This document shows positions 24,993 to 31,992 of a DNA stretch of 64,000 nt, in pieces. Made by a program: the position numbers and the translations under genes. The notes beneath the pieces were generated by a model. The model was not told where the DNA came from and searched no databases. It saw only the letters and a list, made by a program, of their open reading frames with translations. This DNA is from Bacteroidales bacterium. Lineage in GTDB: Bacteria; Bacteroidota; Bacteroidia; Bacteroidales; Rikenellaceae. Position 1 is the stretch's first letter; every line of letters starts with the position of its first letter. Location: NCBI GenBank assembly GCA_910575495.1, contig CAJTFS010000004.1, positions 1-64,000 on the forward strand, written 5' to 3'.

Positions 24993-26990
24993 TCAGCGCT
25001 GCGCTTTGTAGGCTTCGAGACCGCTTTTCAGAAATTGTACGAAACCCGCGATGTCGAGATCGTAGCCGCGCGGCGGCACCAGCTCTTGGCCGTCGCGGCC
25101 CTGCAATATGTAATAGGGCTGTGCGTTGACGCCGTAGTTCTTGCGGGCGTAGTAGGAATTGATCTTGCCCAGGCTCTTGAGTACCTTGCCCGAGTCGGTG
25201 GTGACCCATTCGCTTTCGGGCAGCTGCTTCTTGTCGTCGGAGTAGAGAGCGCAGATTACGTAGTCGTTCCGGAGAATGGCGAGCACCTCGGGGTCGGACC
25301 ATACGCGCGACTCCATTTCGCGGCAGTTGACGCAGCCGTGGCCCGTGAAGTCGATGAAGAGGGGCTTGCCGACCTGTGCGGCGTAGGCCTCGGCCTCCTG
25401 CAGGTCGAAGAAGCCCTCCAATCCGTGGGGCAGGTGGAGGAAGTCGGCATGCTTGCGGGTCGTCGGCGCGGCCGCTGCATGAGCGCCGCCCGGTGTCAGC
25501 ACGAAATCCTGCGAGGTGAGCGGCGGCAGGTAGCCCGATAGTCCTTTCAGCGGGGCGCCCCACATGCCGGGGATTATGTAGACCACGAACGTGAAGACGG
25601 CGATCGAGAGCGCCAGCCGTCCTACGCCCAATGCGGGTGTGTCGTTGTCGTGGGCGAAGCGGAGCTTGCCCAGCAGGTAGAGCCCCAGGAGCGAGAAGAC
25701 CACGATCCATACGGCCAGGTAGATCTCGCGGTCGAGCAGGCCCCAGTGGTAGGTCTGGTCGGCGACCGAGAGGAACTTGAAGCCCAGCGCCACCTCGATG
25801 AATCCGATGACGATCTTCACCGAGTTGAGCCAGCCGCCGCTCTTGGGCAGCTTTTTCAGAATCGAGGGGAAGAGCGCGAAGAGCGTGAAGGGCAGGGCGA
25901 AGGCTGCCGAGAAAGCCAGCATGGTGATGATCGGGCCCCAGAACTCGCCCTGGGTCGACTTGATGAGTACCGAACCGACGATGGGACCCGTGCACGAGAA
26001 CGACACCAGCACCAGCGTGAGCGCCAGGAAGAAGATGCCGCCCAGCCCCTTGGTGTCGGCCTTGGCGTCGGCCTTGTTGACCATCCACGAGGGCATGGTG
26101 ATCTCGAACGCGCCGAAGAACGACGCGGCGAAGACCATGAAGACGATGAAGAAGATCACGTTGGGCAGCCAGTGCGTGGCCAGCCAGTTGAAGATGTCGG
26201 CCGTCACGGCTTCGCCGCCCACTGCGCGGGTGATGAGGATGATGGCTGCGATGGGCAGCGTGTAGAGCGCCACGATGAAGAACCCGTAGAGCGCTGCGCG
26301 CAGACGTCCCATGGCCGGGCCGCCCTCGCCCTTGAGGAAGTAGGAGACGGTCATCGGCACCATGGGGAAGACGCAGGGTGTCAGCAGCGCGCCGAATCCC
26401 CACAGGATCGCTTCGATGATCAGCATCCAAAGGCCCGGGCTGCTGCCGGCGGTGTCTTTGGCCGGAGCGGAGGTGTCGGCGGCCGGTTCGGTCGTGTCGT
26501 CCTCTCCGTCGGTGACGGCGGCGGTGCCTGCTGCGGGCGCAGGGTCGGCCGGAATGCGGATCGTCAGCTGCAGGTCGTCGGGCGGCGTGCAGCTGCGGTC
26601 GTCGCAGAGCATCCATTCGAGCGTTGCGCCGACGCTGCCCTGCGCTCCGGTCAGACGCACGTCCTGTGCGAACGAAGCCGAGCCTTCGAAGGTGCCGATC
26701 TCCATGTCGAACATCTCGTCGTGGTAGCGGTGGGGGGCGGTGAGCATCTGCACGCCTCCTTCCAGGGTCACGCCCTCGCCGGGCGTGAAGACGATCGTTG
26801 TGGCGTTGGGTCCGTCGGTCACGTAGGGTCCCATGTCGTACATGTGGTAACGATCCGGGATCGAGGCTTCGAGGAGAATGCGGTAGAGCCCTTCGCCGCG
26901 GGGTTCCACGCGGTGGGTCCATGTTGCGGTCTGGGCCGTTGCCGTCGCTGCGACGAGCAGGGCCGTCAGCATGGTCAGAATATTTCGCAT
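24993..26990 (-). CDS. dsbD: Thiol:disulfide interchange protein DsbD with C-terminal thioredoxin domain
   Basis: A 665-residue membrane reductase passing electrons from cytoplasmic thioredoxin to the periplasm. A signal peptide (to about residue 19) precedes a DsbD-alpha-like domain (about 20-140) with the pair C-x4-C in LCDDRSC. A linker rich in Ala, Asp and Thr leads to a CcdA-like core of eight helices (about 185-440) with the redox cysteines in TPCVFPMVP and FSCTGPIVGS. The C-terminal thioredoxin domain (about 520-665) has CVNC at C553/C556. Full-length DsbD architecture with all three redox pairs. Transcription comes from the repeat-borne promoter 25 bp upstream. Confidence 0.93.
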   Translation of the reverse strand: MRNILTMLTALLVAATATAQTATWTHRVEPRGEGLYRILLEASIPDRYHMYDMGPYVTDGPNATTIVFTPGEGVTLEGGVQMLTAPHRYHDEMFDMEIGTFEGSASFAQDVRLTGAQGSVGATLEWMLCDDRSCTPPDDLQLTIRIPADPAPAAGTAAVTDGEDDTTEPAADTSAPAKDTAGSSPGLWMLIIEAILWGFGALLTPCVFPMVPMTVSYFLKGEGGPAMGRLRAALYGFFIVALYTLPIAAIILITRAVGGEAVTADIFNWLATHWLPNVIFFIVFMVFAASFFGAFEITMPSWMVNKADAKADTKGLGGIFFLALTLVLVSFSCTGPIVGSVLIKSTQGEFWGPIITMLAFSAAFALPFTLFALFPSILKKLPKSGGWLNSVKIVIGFIEVALGFKFLSVADQTYHWGLLDREIYLAVWIVVFSLLGLYLLGKLRFAHDNDTPALGVGRLALSIAVFTFVVYIIPGMWGAPLKGLSGYLPPLTSQDFVLTPGGAHAAAAPTTRKHADFLHLPHGLEGFFDLQEAEAYAAQVGKPLFIDFTGHGCVNCREMESRVWSDPEVLAILRNDYVICALYSDDKKQLPESEWVTTDSGKVLKSLGKINSYYARKNYGVNAQPYYILQGRDGQELVPPRGYDLDIAGFVQFLKSGLEAYKAQR

Positions 26991-27014
26991 GACAGGTAGA
27001 TTTGTTTGCTGGGA

Positions 27015-27047
27015 CAAAGATACGAATAAGCCGAGCGGAATGCCAAA
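27015..27047 (-). promoter_or_regulatory. Repeat-borne promoter of dsbD
   Basis: Minus-strand TTTG (27047-27044), a 21 bp spacer and TATCTTTG (27022-27015). The expected start near 27008 leaves a leader of about 18 nt to the dsbD ATG. The promoter is contained in the first unit of the family A repeat. Confidence 0.7.
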
Positions 27048-27210
27048 TTTATTTGAGCATTCCCGAGGCGAAAGTATCTTGGGCGTAGCCAAAGTCGAAT
27101 AAGCCGAGCGGAATGCCAAATTTATTTGAGCATTCCCGAGGCGAAAGTATCTTGGGCGTAGCCAAAGTCGAATAAGCCGAATACAAAACCAAACGCAGTT
27201 TGGATTTTGT
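27015..27210. repeat. 75 bp tandem repeat, family A, second locus
   Basis: Two full units starting at 27015 and 27090 and a shortened one from 27163. The stem around AAATTTATTT reads GGAATGC/GCATTCC, where the 13.7 kb locus has ACAATGC/GCATTGT: both arms differ so that pairing is kept. The second and third units have CAAAGTCG in place of CAAAGATA and so no -7 element. Confidence 0.85.
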
Positions 27211-27218
27211 TGAGGCGG

Positions 27219-27385
27219 GCGAGCCGAATCCCCCCCCCTGCGGAGGCTCGCAACACTCGTTCCGCCGGCTTCGGCCCGAACGGTCCGAAAAGCCGAACAA
27301 GAGCGACGACGAAATCGTTTGCCTTTCTCCTCATTTACAAAGTTTGCGCGAATTATAGATTCTTCGCTTCGCTCAGAATGACAAA
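27219..27385 (-). repeat. Partial composite repeat, inverted
   Basis: In reverse orientation this stretch repeats the GC-rich block found at 18553-18611 and 36663-36721 (GCCGAAGCCGGCGG ... TTGCGAGCCTCCGCAGGG ... TTCGGCTCGC), next to a palindromic AGATTCTTCGCTTCGCTCAG unit at 27356-27383. A run of nine Cs lies at 27230. Confidence 0.65.
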
Positions 27386-27458
27386 TTGGGGAATCGAAGC
27401 CACGAAGCGAAATTATTAATTGTGAATTCTGCATTGTACATTGTGCATTGTTCCGGCG

Positions 27459-27682
27459 GGCTGCGGCTCGGCATAGCCGAATAAATTTGTCTCTGCGCTC
27501 GCCTTGCACTGTTCTTTACCGCGAACAAGTCGCGGTTTCGATAGGCTGCGGCTCGGCATAGCCAAATAAATTTGTCTCTGCGCTCGCCTTGCACTGTTCT
27601 TTACCGCGAACAAGTCGCGGTTTCGATAGGCTGCGGCTCGGCATAGCCAAATAAATTTGTCTCTGCGCTCGCCTTGCACTAT
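27459..27682 (+). repeat. 85 bp tandem repeat, family B (three units)
   Basis: Units start with GGCTGCGGCTCGGCATAGCC at 27459, 27544 and 27629 (period 85 bp), nearly identical. Each contains AATAAATTTG, also present in family A. In units 1 and 2 the sequence 20 bp after TTTG is TGTTCTTT; in unit 3 it is TATCTTTG, giving a promoter. Confidence 0.9.
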
Positions 27683-27687
27683 CTTTG
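27656..27687 (+). promoter_or_regulatory. Promoter of the ZIP transporter gene
   Basis: TTTG (27656-27659) in the last family B unit, a 20 bp spacer and TATCTTTG (27680-27687); the ATG follows at 27703. Confidence 0.7.
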
Positions 27688-27702
27688 CCATTGGAAGACA
27701 CC

Positions 27703-28503
27703 ATGCAAACGCAGTTTCTCATACCTTTTCTGTTGACGCTCGGGGCGGGTCTCGCAACGGGCATAGGCAGTGCGCTGGCCTTTTTCGCCCGGCGCACGAA
27801 CAAGCGCCTGCTGGCCTTTTCGCTGGGGCTGTCGGGCGGCGTGATGGTCTATGTCTCGTTCGTCGAGCTCTTCAGCCAGGCCGAGTCCGCCCTCGGCGAG
27901 GTGTGGGGCCAGCGGTGGGGCTCGGTCTGCACGGTCGCGGCCTTTTTCGGGGGCATCCTGCTCATCGGCATCATCGACCGTCTGGTCCCCAAGGTCGAAA
28001 ATCCTCACGAGGCGCACACGGTCGAGGAGATGGATGCGCGGCCCTGCCACCCCAAGCTCATGCGCATGGGCATCATGACGGCGCTGGCCATCGGCATCCA
28101 CAACTTCCCGGAGGGCATCGCCACCTTCACCACGGCGGTCGATAACCGCACCCTCGGCGTCGCCATCGCCGTTGCCATCGCCATCCACAACATTCCGGAG
28201 GGCATCGCCGTCTCGATACCGATCTTCTATGCCACGGGCGACCGCAAGCGGGCTTTCCGGCTCTCGTTGTTGTCCGGCCTGGCCGAGCCCGTCGGGGCGT
28301 TGCTCGCCTGGGCGGTGCTGATGCCCTTCATGTCGCCCACGTTGATGGGCTGCGTGCTGGCCGGTGTGGCCGGCATCATGGTCTTTATCTCCATCGACGA
28401 GCTCCTGCCCGCCGCCCGCGAGTATGGCGAGCCGCACATCGCCATCTACGGCGTGGTCACAGGCATGGCCTTGATGGCCGTAAGTCTTATTCTGTTGTCA
28501 TGA
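27703..28503 (+). CDS. ZIP-family metal transporter (ZupT-like)
   Basis: A 266-residue inner-membrane importer of zinc or other divalent metals. Eight helices are predicted. The metal-binding signatures of helices 4 and 5 are intact: HNFPEGIATF and HNIPEGIAVSIP, with the glutamates ESALGEVWG upstream. The cytoplasmic loop has a HxxxC/H-poor sequence (NPHEAHTVEEMDARPCHP). The ATG at 27703 was preferred to a TTG at 27685, which would place the start inside the promoter. The stop overlaps the next gene's ATG (ATGA). Confidence 0.9.
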   Translation: MQTQFLIPFLLTLGAGLATGIGSALAFFARRTNKRLLAFSLGLSGGVMVYVSFVELFSQAESALGEVWGQRWGSVCTVAAFFGGILLIGIIDRLVPKVENPHEAHTVEEMDARPCHPKLMRMGIMTALAIGIHNFPEGIATFTTAVDNRTLGVAIAVAIAIHNIPEGIAVSIPIFYATGDRKRAFRLSLLSGLAEPVGALLAWAVLMPFMSPTLMGCVLAGVAGIMVFISIDELLPAAREYGEPHIAIYGVVTGMALMAVSLILLS

Positions 28504-29450
28504 ATATTTTTCTTCTCCTGGTCGGCCTCGTGCTGATTCTTGCCGGCGCCAACTTCCTGACCGACGGCGCGGCGGCTCTCGCGCAGCGTTTCCGCGTGCC
28601 CGAGTTCATCGTGGGACTCACCGTCGTGGCCATCGGCACTTCGATGCCCGAGCTGGTCGTTTCGGTGCTGTCGGCCGCGGCGCACAACAGCGATGTCGCC
28701 GTCGGCAACATCGTGGGGTCGAACCTCTTCAACGTCTTCGTCATCCTCGGCATCTGCGCCCTGATCCGGCCGCTGGCGCTCTCCGAGAGCAACATCCGCC
28801 GCGACATCCCCGTGGGATTCGGCGCTTCGCTGCTCTTTTTCGTCTTTGCGTCGGACAAGCTGCTGCACCTCGGCACCGTCGACCGGATCGGCCGGGCCGA
28901 GGGAGTCGTCATGTTGCTGCTCTACGTGACTTTTCTGTGGTACAGCGTTCGGGCCGCCGGCCGGCAGGGAGTGCCGAAGACAACGGCGTCCAAACCGCCG
29001 AAGCCTTGGTGGCTGACGCTCGGATTGATCGTCGTCGGGCTGGCCGGACTGGTCTGCGGAGGCGATCTGTTTCTCCACCATGCCACCGTCATCGCCCGCA
29101 AGCTGGGTGTCAGCGAGTCGGTCATCGCCATTACGCTGGTTGCCGGCGGTACGTCGCTGCCCGAGCTGGCGTCGTCGGTCGTCTCGCTCGCCAAGGGCAA
29201 GGCCGGGCTGGCGCTGGGCAACGTGCTGGGCTCCAATGTGGCCAACCTGCTCTTGATTCTGGGTGTCAGCGCCACGATCCATCCGCTCACCATGGGCGGC
29301 ATCACCACGCTCGACGTGGCGATGGTGGTGCTCAGTTCGCTGCTGCTGTTCGTCGCGGCCTTCACCTTCCGGCGCAAGGCTGTCGACCGGTGGGAAGGTG
29401 CGATTTTCGTGGCGATCTACGCCGCCTACATCTGGTACTTGGTCAGATAG
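28500..29450 (+). CDS. Calcium/sodium antiporter (CaCA family, YrbG-like)
   Basis: A 316-residue inner-membrane protein with two inverted CaCA repeats. The alpha-repeat motifs are visible: GTSMPELVVSV ... GNIVGSNLFNVF in the first half and GGTSLPELASSV ... GNVLGSNVANLL in the second. It would exchange Na+ or H+ for Ca2+ or another cation. Co-transcribed with the ZIP gene by a 4 bp overlap. Its 3' end overlaps the convergent mutY gene by 25 bp. Confidence 0.92.
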   Translation: MNIFLLLVGLVLILAGANFLTDGAAALAQRFRVPEFIVGLTVVAIGTSMPELVVSVLSAAAHNSDVAVGNIVGSNLFNVFVILGICALIRPLALSESNIRRDIPVGFGASLLFFVFASDKLLHLGTVDRIGRAEGVVMLLLYVTFLWYSVRAAGRQGVPKTTASKPPKPWWLTLGLIVVGLAGLVCGGDLFLHHATVIARKLGVSESVIAITLVAGGTSLPELASSVVSLAKGKAGLALGNVLGSNVANLLLILGVSATIHPLTMGGITTLDVAMVVLSSLLLFVAAFTFRRKAVDRWEGAIFVAIYAAYIWYLVR

Positions 29451-30475
29451 CGTTCCAGCAGCCGCGGCACGGCGTAGTCGCCGACGGATGCGGTATCGAC
29501 GGCCAGTCGTTCGGCCGCCGCAGTCAGCACGGGCGTCTCGATGCGATGCACGACGGCGTGGACCGTGCGGTGCGATAGCTGGTGGCGGGGCATGGCGATG
29601 CTCCGCACCAGACGCCACGGGGCATCGCCCAAAAGTTCATGGAAACATGGTTGCACGGCGAGCTCTGCAAAATCGGCGGGGCCCGGGCTTTCGATCAGCG
29701 GAAATTCATAGAGTCCCTGCCAGATGTCGCGCTCCCCGCGCCGCCGGAGCAGCGTGCGGTCGCCGCAGGTGACGTGCAGGTAGTTGAACCAGCGGTCGCT
29801 CACTTTGGTTTTGCCCTGCTTGACGGGGCGTTCGGCCACGGTGCCGGCCGCCAGAGCCAGACAACGGCAGGCCAGCGGGCATGTCTCGCACCGGGGTTGC
29901 GACGGGGTGCACTGGAGGGCTCCGAAATCCATGATCGCCTGGTTGTAGCATCCCGGCCGGGCGGTGTCCAGCTGCGACTGCGCAAGTTTCTGGAAGGCTT
30001 TGCGTCCTGCCGTGGTGTCGATGGGGGTTTCCACGTCGAAAAGGCGCGACAGCACCCGGTAGACGTTGCCGTCGAGTACGGCGCAGGGCGTGTCGTAGGC
30101 TGCCGAGCAGACGGCCGCGGCGGTGTAGTCGCCCACGCCGGGCAGCGAGCGTACGGCCTCTTGCGTGGCAGGGAAAATGCCGTCGAATTCTTGGCTTATC
30201 TTCTTGGCCGCCGCATGGAGATTGCGCGCGCGGCTGTAGTAGCCCAGCCCCTGCCACATCTTGAGCACTTCGTCTTCCGAAGCGGCGGCCAGCGCGCCGA
30301 CATGGGGCCAGCGCTCCGTGAAACGCAGGTAGTAGTCCATGCCCTGAGCCACGCGCGTCTGCTGGAGAATCACCTCCGAAAGCCAGATAAGATAGGGGTC
30401 GCGCGTGCGGCGCCACGGCAGGTCGCGTCCGTGGCCGGCATACCACTCCAGGAGCGCCGGGGCCAGGCGGTTCAT
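29426..30475 (-). CDS. mutY: A/G-specific adenine glycosylase MutY
   Basis: A 349-residue base-excision repair enzyme that removes adenine opposite 8-oxoguanine. The catalytic glutamate is E34 in SEVILQQTRV, the helix-hairpin-helix is LPGVGDYTAAAV, and D135 in VLDGNVYR is the second active-site acid. The [4Fe-4S] cysteines are C189, C196, C199 and C205 (CX6CX2CX5C). The C-terminal 120 residues form the NUDIX-like 8-oxoG recognition domain. Its start overlaps the upstream glycosyltransferase stop by 4 bp. Confidence 0.95.
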   Translation of the reverse strand: MNRLAPALLEWYAGHGRDLPWRRTRDPYLIWLSEVILQQTRVAQGMDYYLRFTERWPHVGALAAASEDEVLKMWQGLGYYSRARNLHAAAKKISQEFDGIFPATQEAVRSLPGVGDYTAAAVCSAAYDTPCAVLDGNVYRVLSRLFDVETPIDTTAGRKAFQKLAQSQLDTARPGCYNQAIMDFGALQCTPSQPRCETCPLACRCLALAAGTVAERPVKQGKTKVSDRWFNYLHVTCGDRTLLRRRGERDIWQGLYEFPLIESPGPADFAELAVQPCFHELLGDAPWRLVRSIAMPRHQLSHRTVHAVVHRIETPVLTAAAERLAVDTASVGDYAVPRLLERYLTKYQM

Positions 30476-31194
30476 CGGGTGCGGGGGCGGATTTTGCGGA
30501 AAGGCAGCTTCATCACGCCGAAGAAGGCTTCGCCGAAGATGCCGCCGCTCATTTTGGAGGTGCCCTCGCGCCGGTCGACGAAGATGATCGACTCCTCGCG
30601 CAGCGTCAGCCCCAGACGCCAGGCGGTGTATTTCATTTCGATCTGGAATCCGTAGCCCTTCATGCGGATGCGGTCGAGGTCGATGGTCTCCAACGCACGG
30701 CGCGAATAGCAGACGAATCCGGCCGTGGCGTCGCACACCGGCATGCGGGTGGTCCAGCGTACGTATTTCGAGGCGAAGTAGGACATCAGCAGCCGCGACA
30801 TGGGCCAGTTGACGACGTTGACCCCCTTCACATAGCGCGATCCGACCGCGACGTCGGCGCCCCCGGCGGCGGCACCGAACAGCCGCGGCAGGTCGTCGGG
30901 GTCGTGCGAGAAGTCGCAGTCCATTTCGCACATGTAGTCGAAGCCGTGTTCGAGACCCCAGCGGAAGCCCGTGAGATAGGCCGTGCCGAGCCCCAGTTTG
31001 CCGCTGCGGCGGATCAGATGGAGGCGGTCGGGATGTTGCTGCTGCCGCTGCTCGACGATGGCGGCGGTGCCGTCGGGCGATCCGTCGTCGATGACGAGCA
31101 TGTCGTAGGCGTCGGGCAGCGACAGGACCTTGTCGATCATGGCTGCGATGTTCTCCTTTTCGTTGTAGGTGGGGATGATGACCAGTCTGCGCAT
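30472..31194 (-). CDS. GT2 glycosyltransferase, polyprenol-phosphate mannosyltransferase-like
   Basis: A 240-residue family 2 glycosyltransferase. The nucleotide-sugar region is IIPTYNEKENI, then VIDDGSPDGT and the metal-binding MDCDFSHDP; further on come RFGSRYVKG-like and GYGFQIEMKYTAWR segments characteristic of dolichol-phosphate mannose synthases. There is no transmembrane tail, so it is the soluble Dpm1-type. It probably loads a sugar onto an undecaprenyl-type lipid at the inner face of the membrane. Middle gene of alkD-like / GT / mutY. Confidence 0.9.
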   Translation of the reverse strand: MRRLVIIPTYNEKENIAAMIDKVLSLPDAYDMLVIDDGSPDGTAAIVEQRQQQHPDRLHLIRRSGKLGLGTAYLTGFRWGLEHGFDYMCEMDCDFSHDPDDLPRLFGAAAGGADVAVGSRYVKGVNVVNWPMSRLLMSYFASKYVRWTTRMPVCDATAGFVCYSRRALETIDLDRIRMKGYGFQIEMKYTAWRLGLTLREESIIFVDRREGTSKMSGGIFGEAFFGVMKLPFRKIRPRTR

Positions 31195-31207
31195 GGTTGG
31201 CGGTGGT

Positions 31208-31894
31208 TTATTGTTTGCGGCGTTTCAGCGCCCGTACGACGGCCTTGTCGTCGGGGCTCACGCGGTACGATTCGATGATTTTCTGCAGCGCCTTGTTGTA
31301 GGTCCAGTCGCTAAGGGGGCATGCTTGCTCCAGCCACTCGCGCGTGCGGCCGGGGAACTTCACGAAGCAGACCGAGACGGCCCACGCCACGCCCATGCGG
31401 ACGTAGTAGGCTTCGTGGCACACCGATCCGAGAATCTCCAACAGCGCGTCGAGGTGTTCTTCGTCGACGTAGTTGCCCAGCGCCATCACCACGGCGAAGC
31501 GGACTTCGTATTCCCGCGAAGAGCGGAAATAGGGTCGGATGAACTCCCACATGGGTTCGCGCTCGGCAGCCTTGAGCCGCCAGCAGAAGCAGTCGCACAC
31601 GGCCCAGTTGTCGATCTTGGGCACGAAGCGTGCCACGTGGCGCAGCTTCTCGTCGGGCGCGCAGCGGGCATAGCCGATGACCAGTCCCTGGAGCATGCGT
31701 TCTTCGAAGTATTCTTCTTCGGCCGCCGCGAGCCAGCCGCGCCAGTCGCCGCGCGCTATCTCCCGGGCGATGGCCCGCAGCTGCGGCAGGCGCACGCCCA
31801 TCATCTTGCCGGCACCGGGCGTCAGCGAAGCGCTGAAGTCGCGGTAGCGGGGATCGGCCAGTTCGAGAAGCTGTTCGCGCAAAGAGATTTCCAT
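31208..31894 (-). CDS. DNA alkylation repair protein (AlkD-like)
   Basis: A 228-residue all-helical protein of the HEAT-like AlkC/AlkD family. Features are the PQLRAIAREIA helix, FEERMLQGLVIGYA, the DNWAVCDCFCWRL segment holding the tryptophan/aspartate active site, and VRFAVVMALGNYV. AlkD excises N3- and N7-alkylated bases without flipping them. It lies 13 bp ahead of the glycosyltransferase and is divergent from the AsmA gene. The start at 31894 gives the standard N-terminus. Confidence 0.88.
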   Translation of the reverse strand: MEISLREQLLELADPRYRDFSASLTPGAGKMMGVRLPQLRAIAREIARGDWRGWLAAAEEEYFEERMLQGLVIGYARCAPDEKLRHVARFVPKIDNWAVCDCFCWRLKAAEREPMWEFIRPYFRSSREYEVRFAVVMALGNYVDEEHLDALLEILGSVCHEAYYVRMGVAWAVSVCFVKFPGRTREWLEQACPLSDWTYNKALQKIIESYRVSPDDKAVVRALKRRKQ

Positions 31895-31912
31895 GTTACA
31901 AATGTAGCTTTT

Positions 31913-31945
31913 TTTGCCGGATGAACAAAAAAACGTATATCTTTG
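31913..31945 (+). promoter_or_regulatory. Promoter of the AsmA-like gene
   Basis: TTTG (31913-31916), a 21 bp spacer and TATCTTTG (31938-31945), in the short divergent gap between the AlkD-like gene and the AsmA gene. Confidence 0.7.
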
Positions 31946-31992
31946 CGTGTTGTAAAGCGCAGCGGAAATGCTGCCGAAAACCCGAATTCGCA

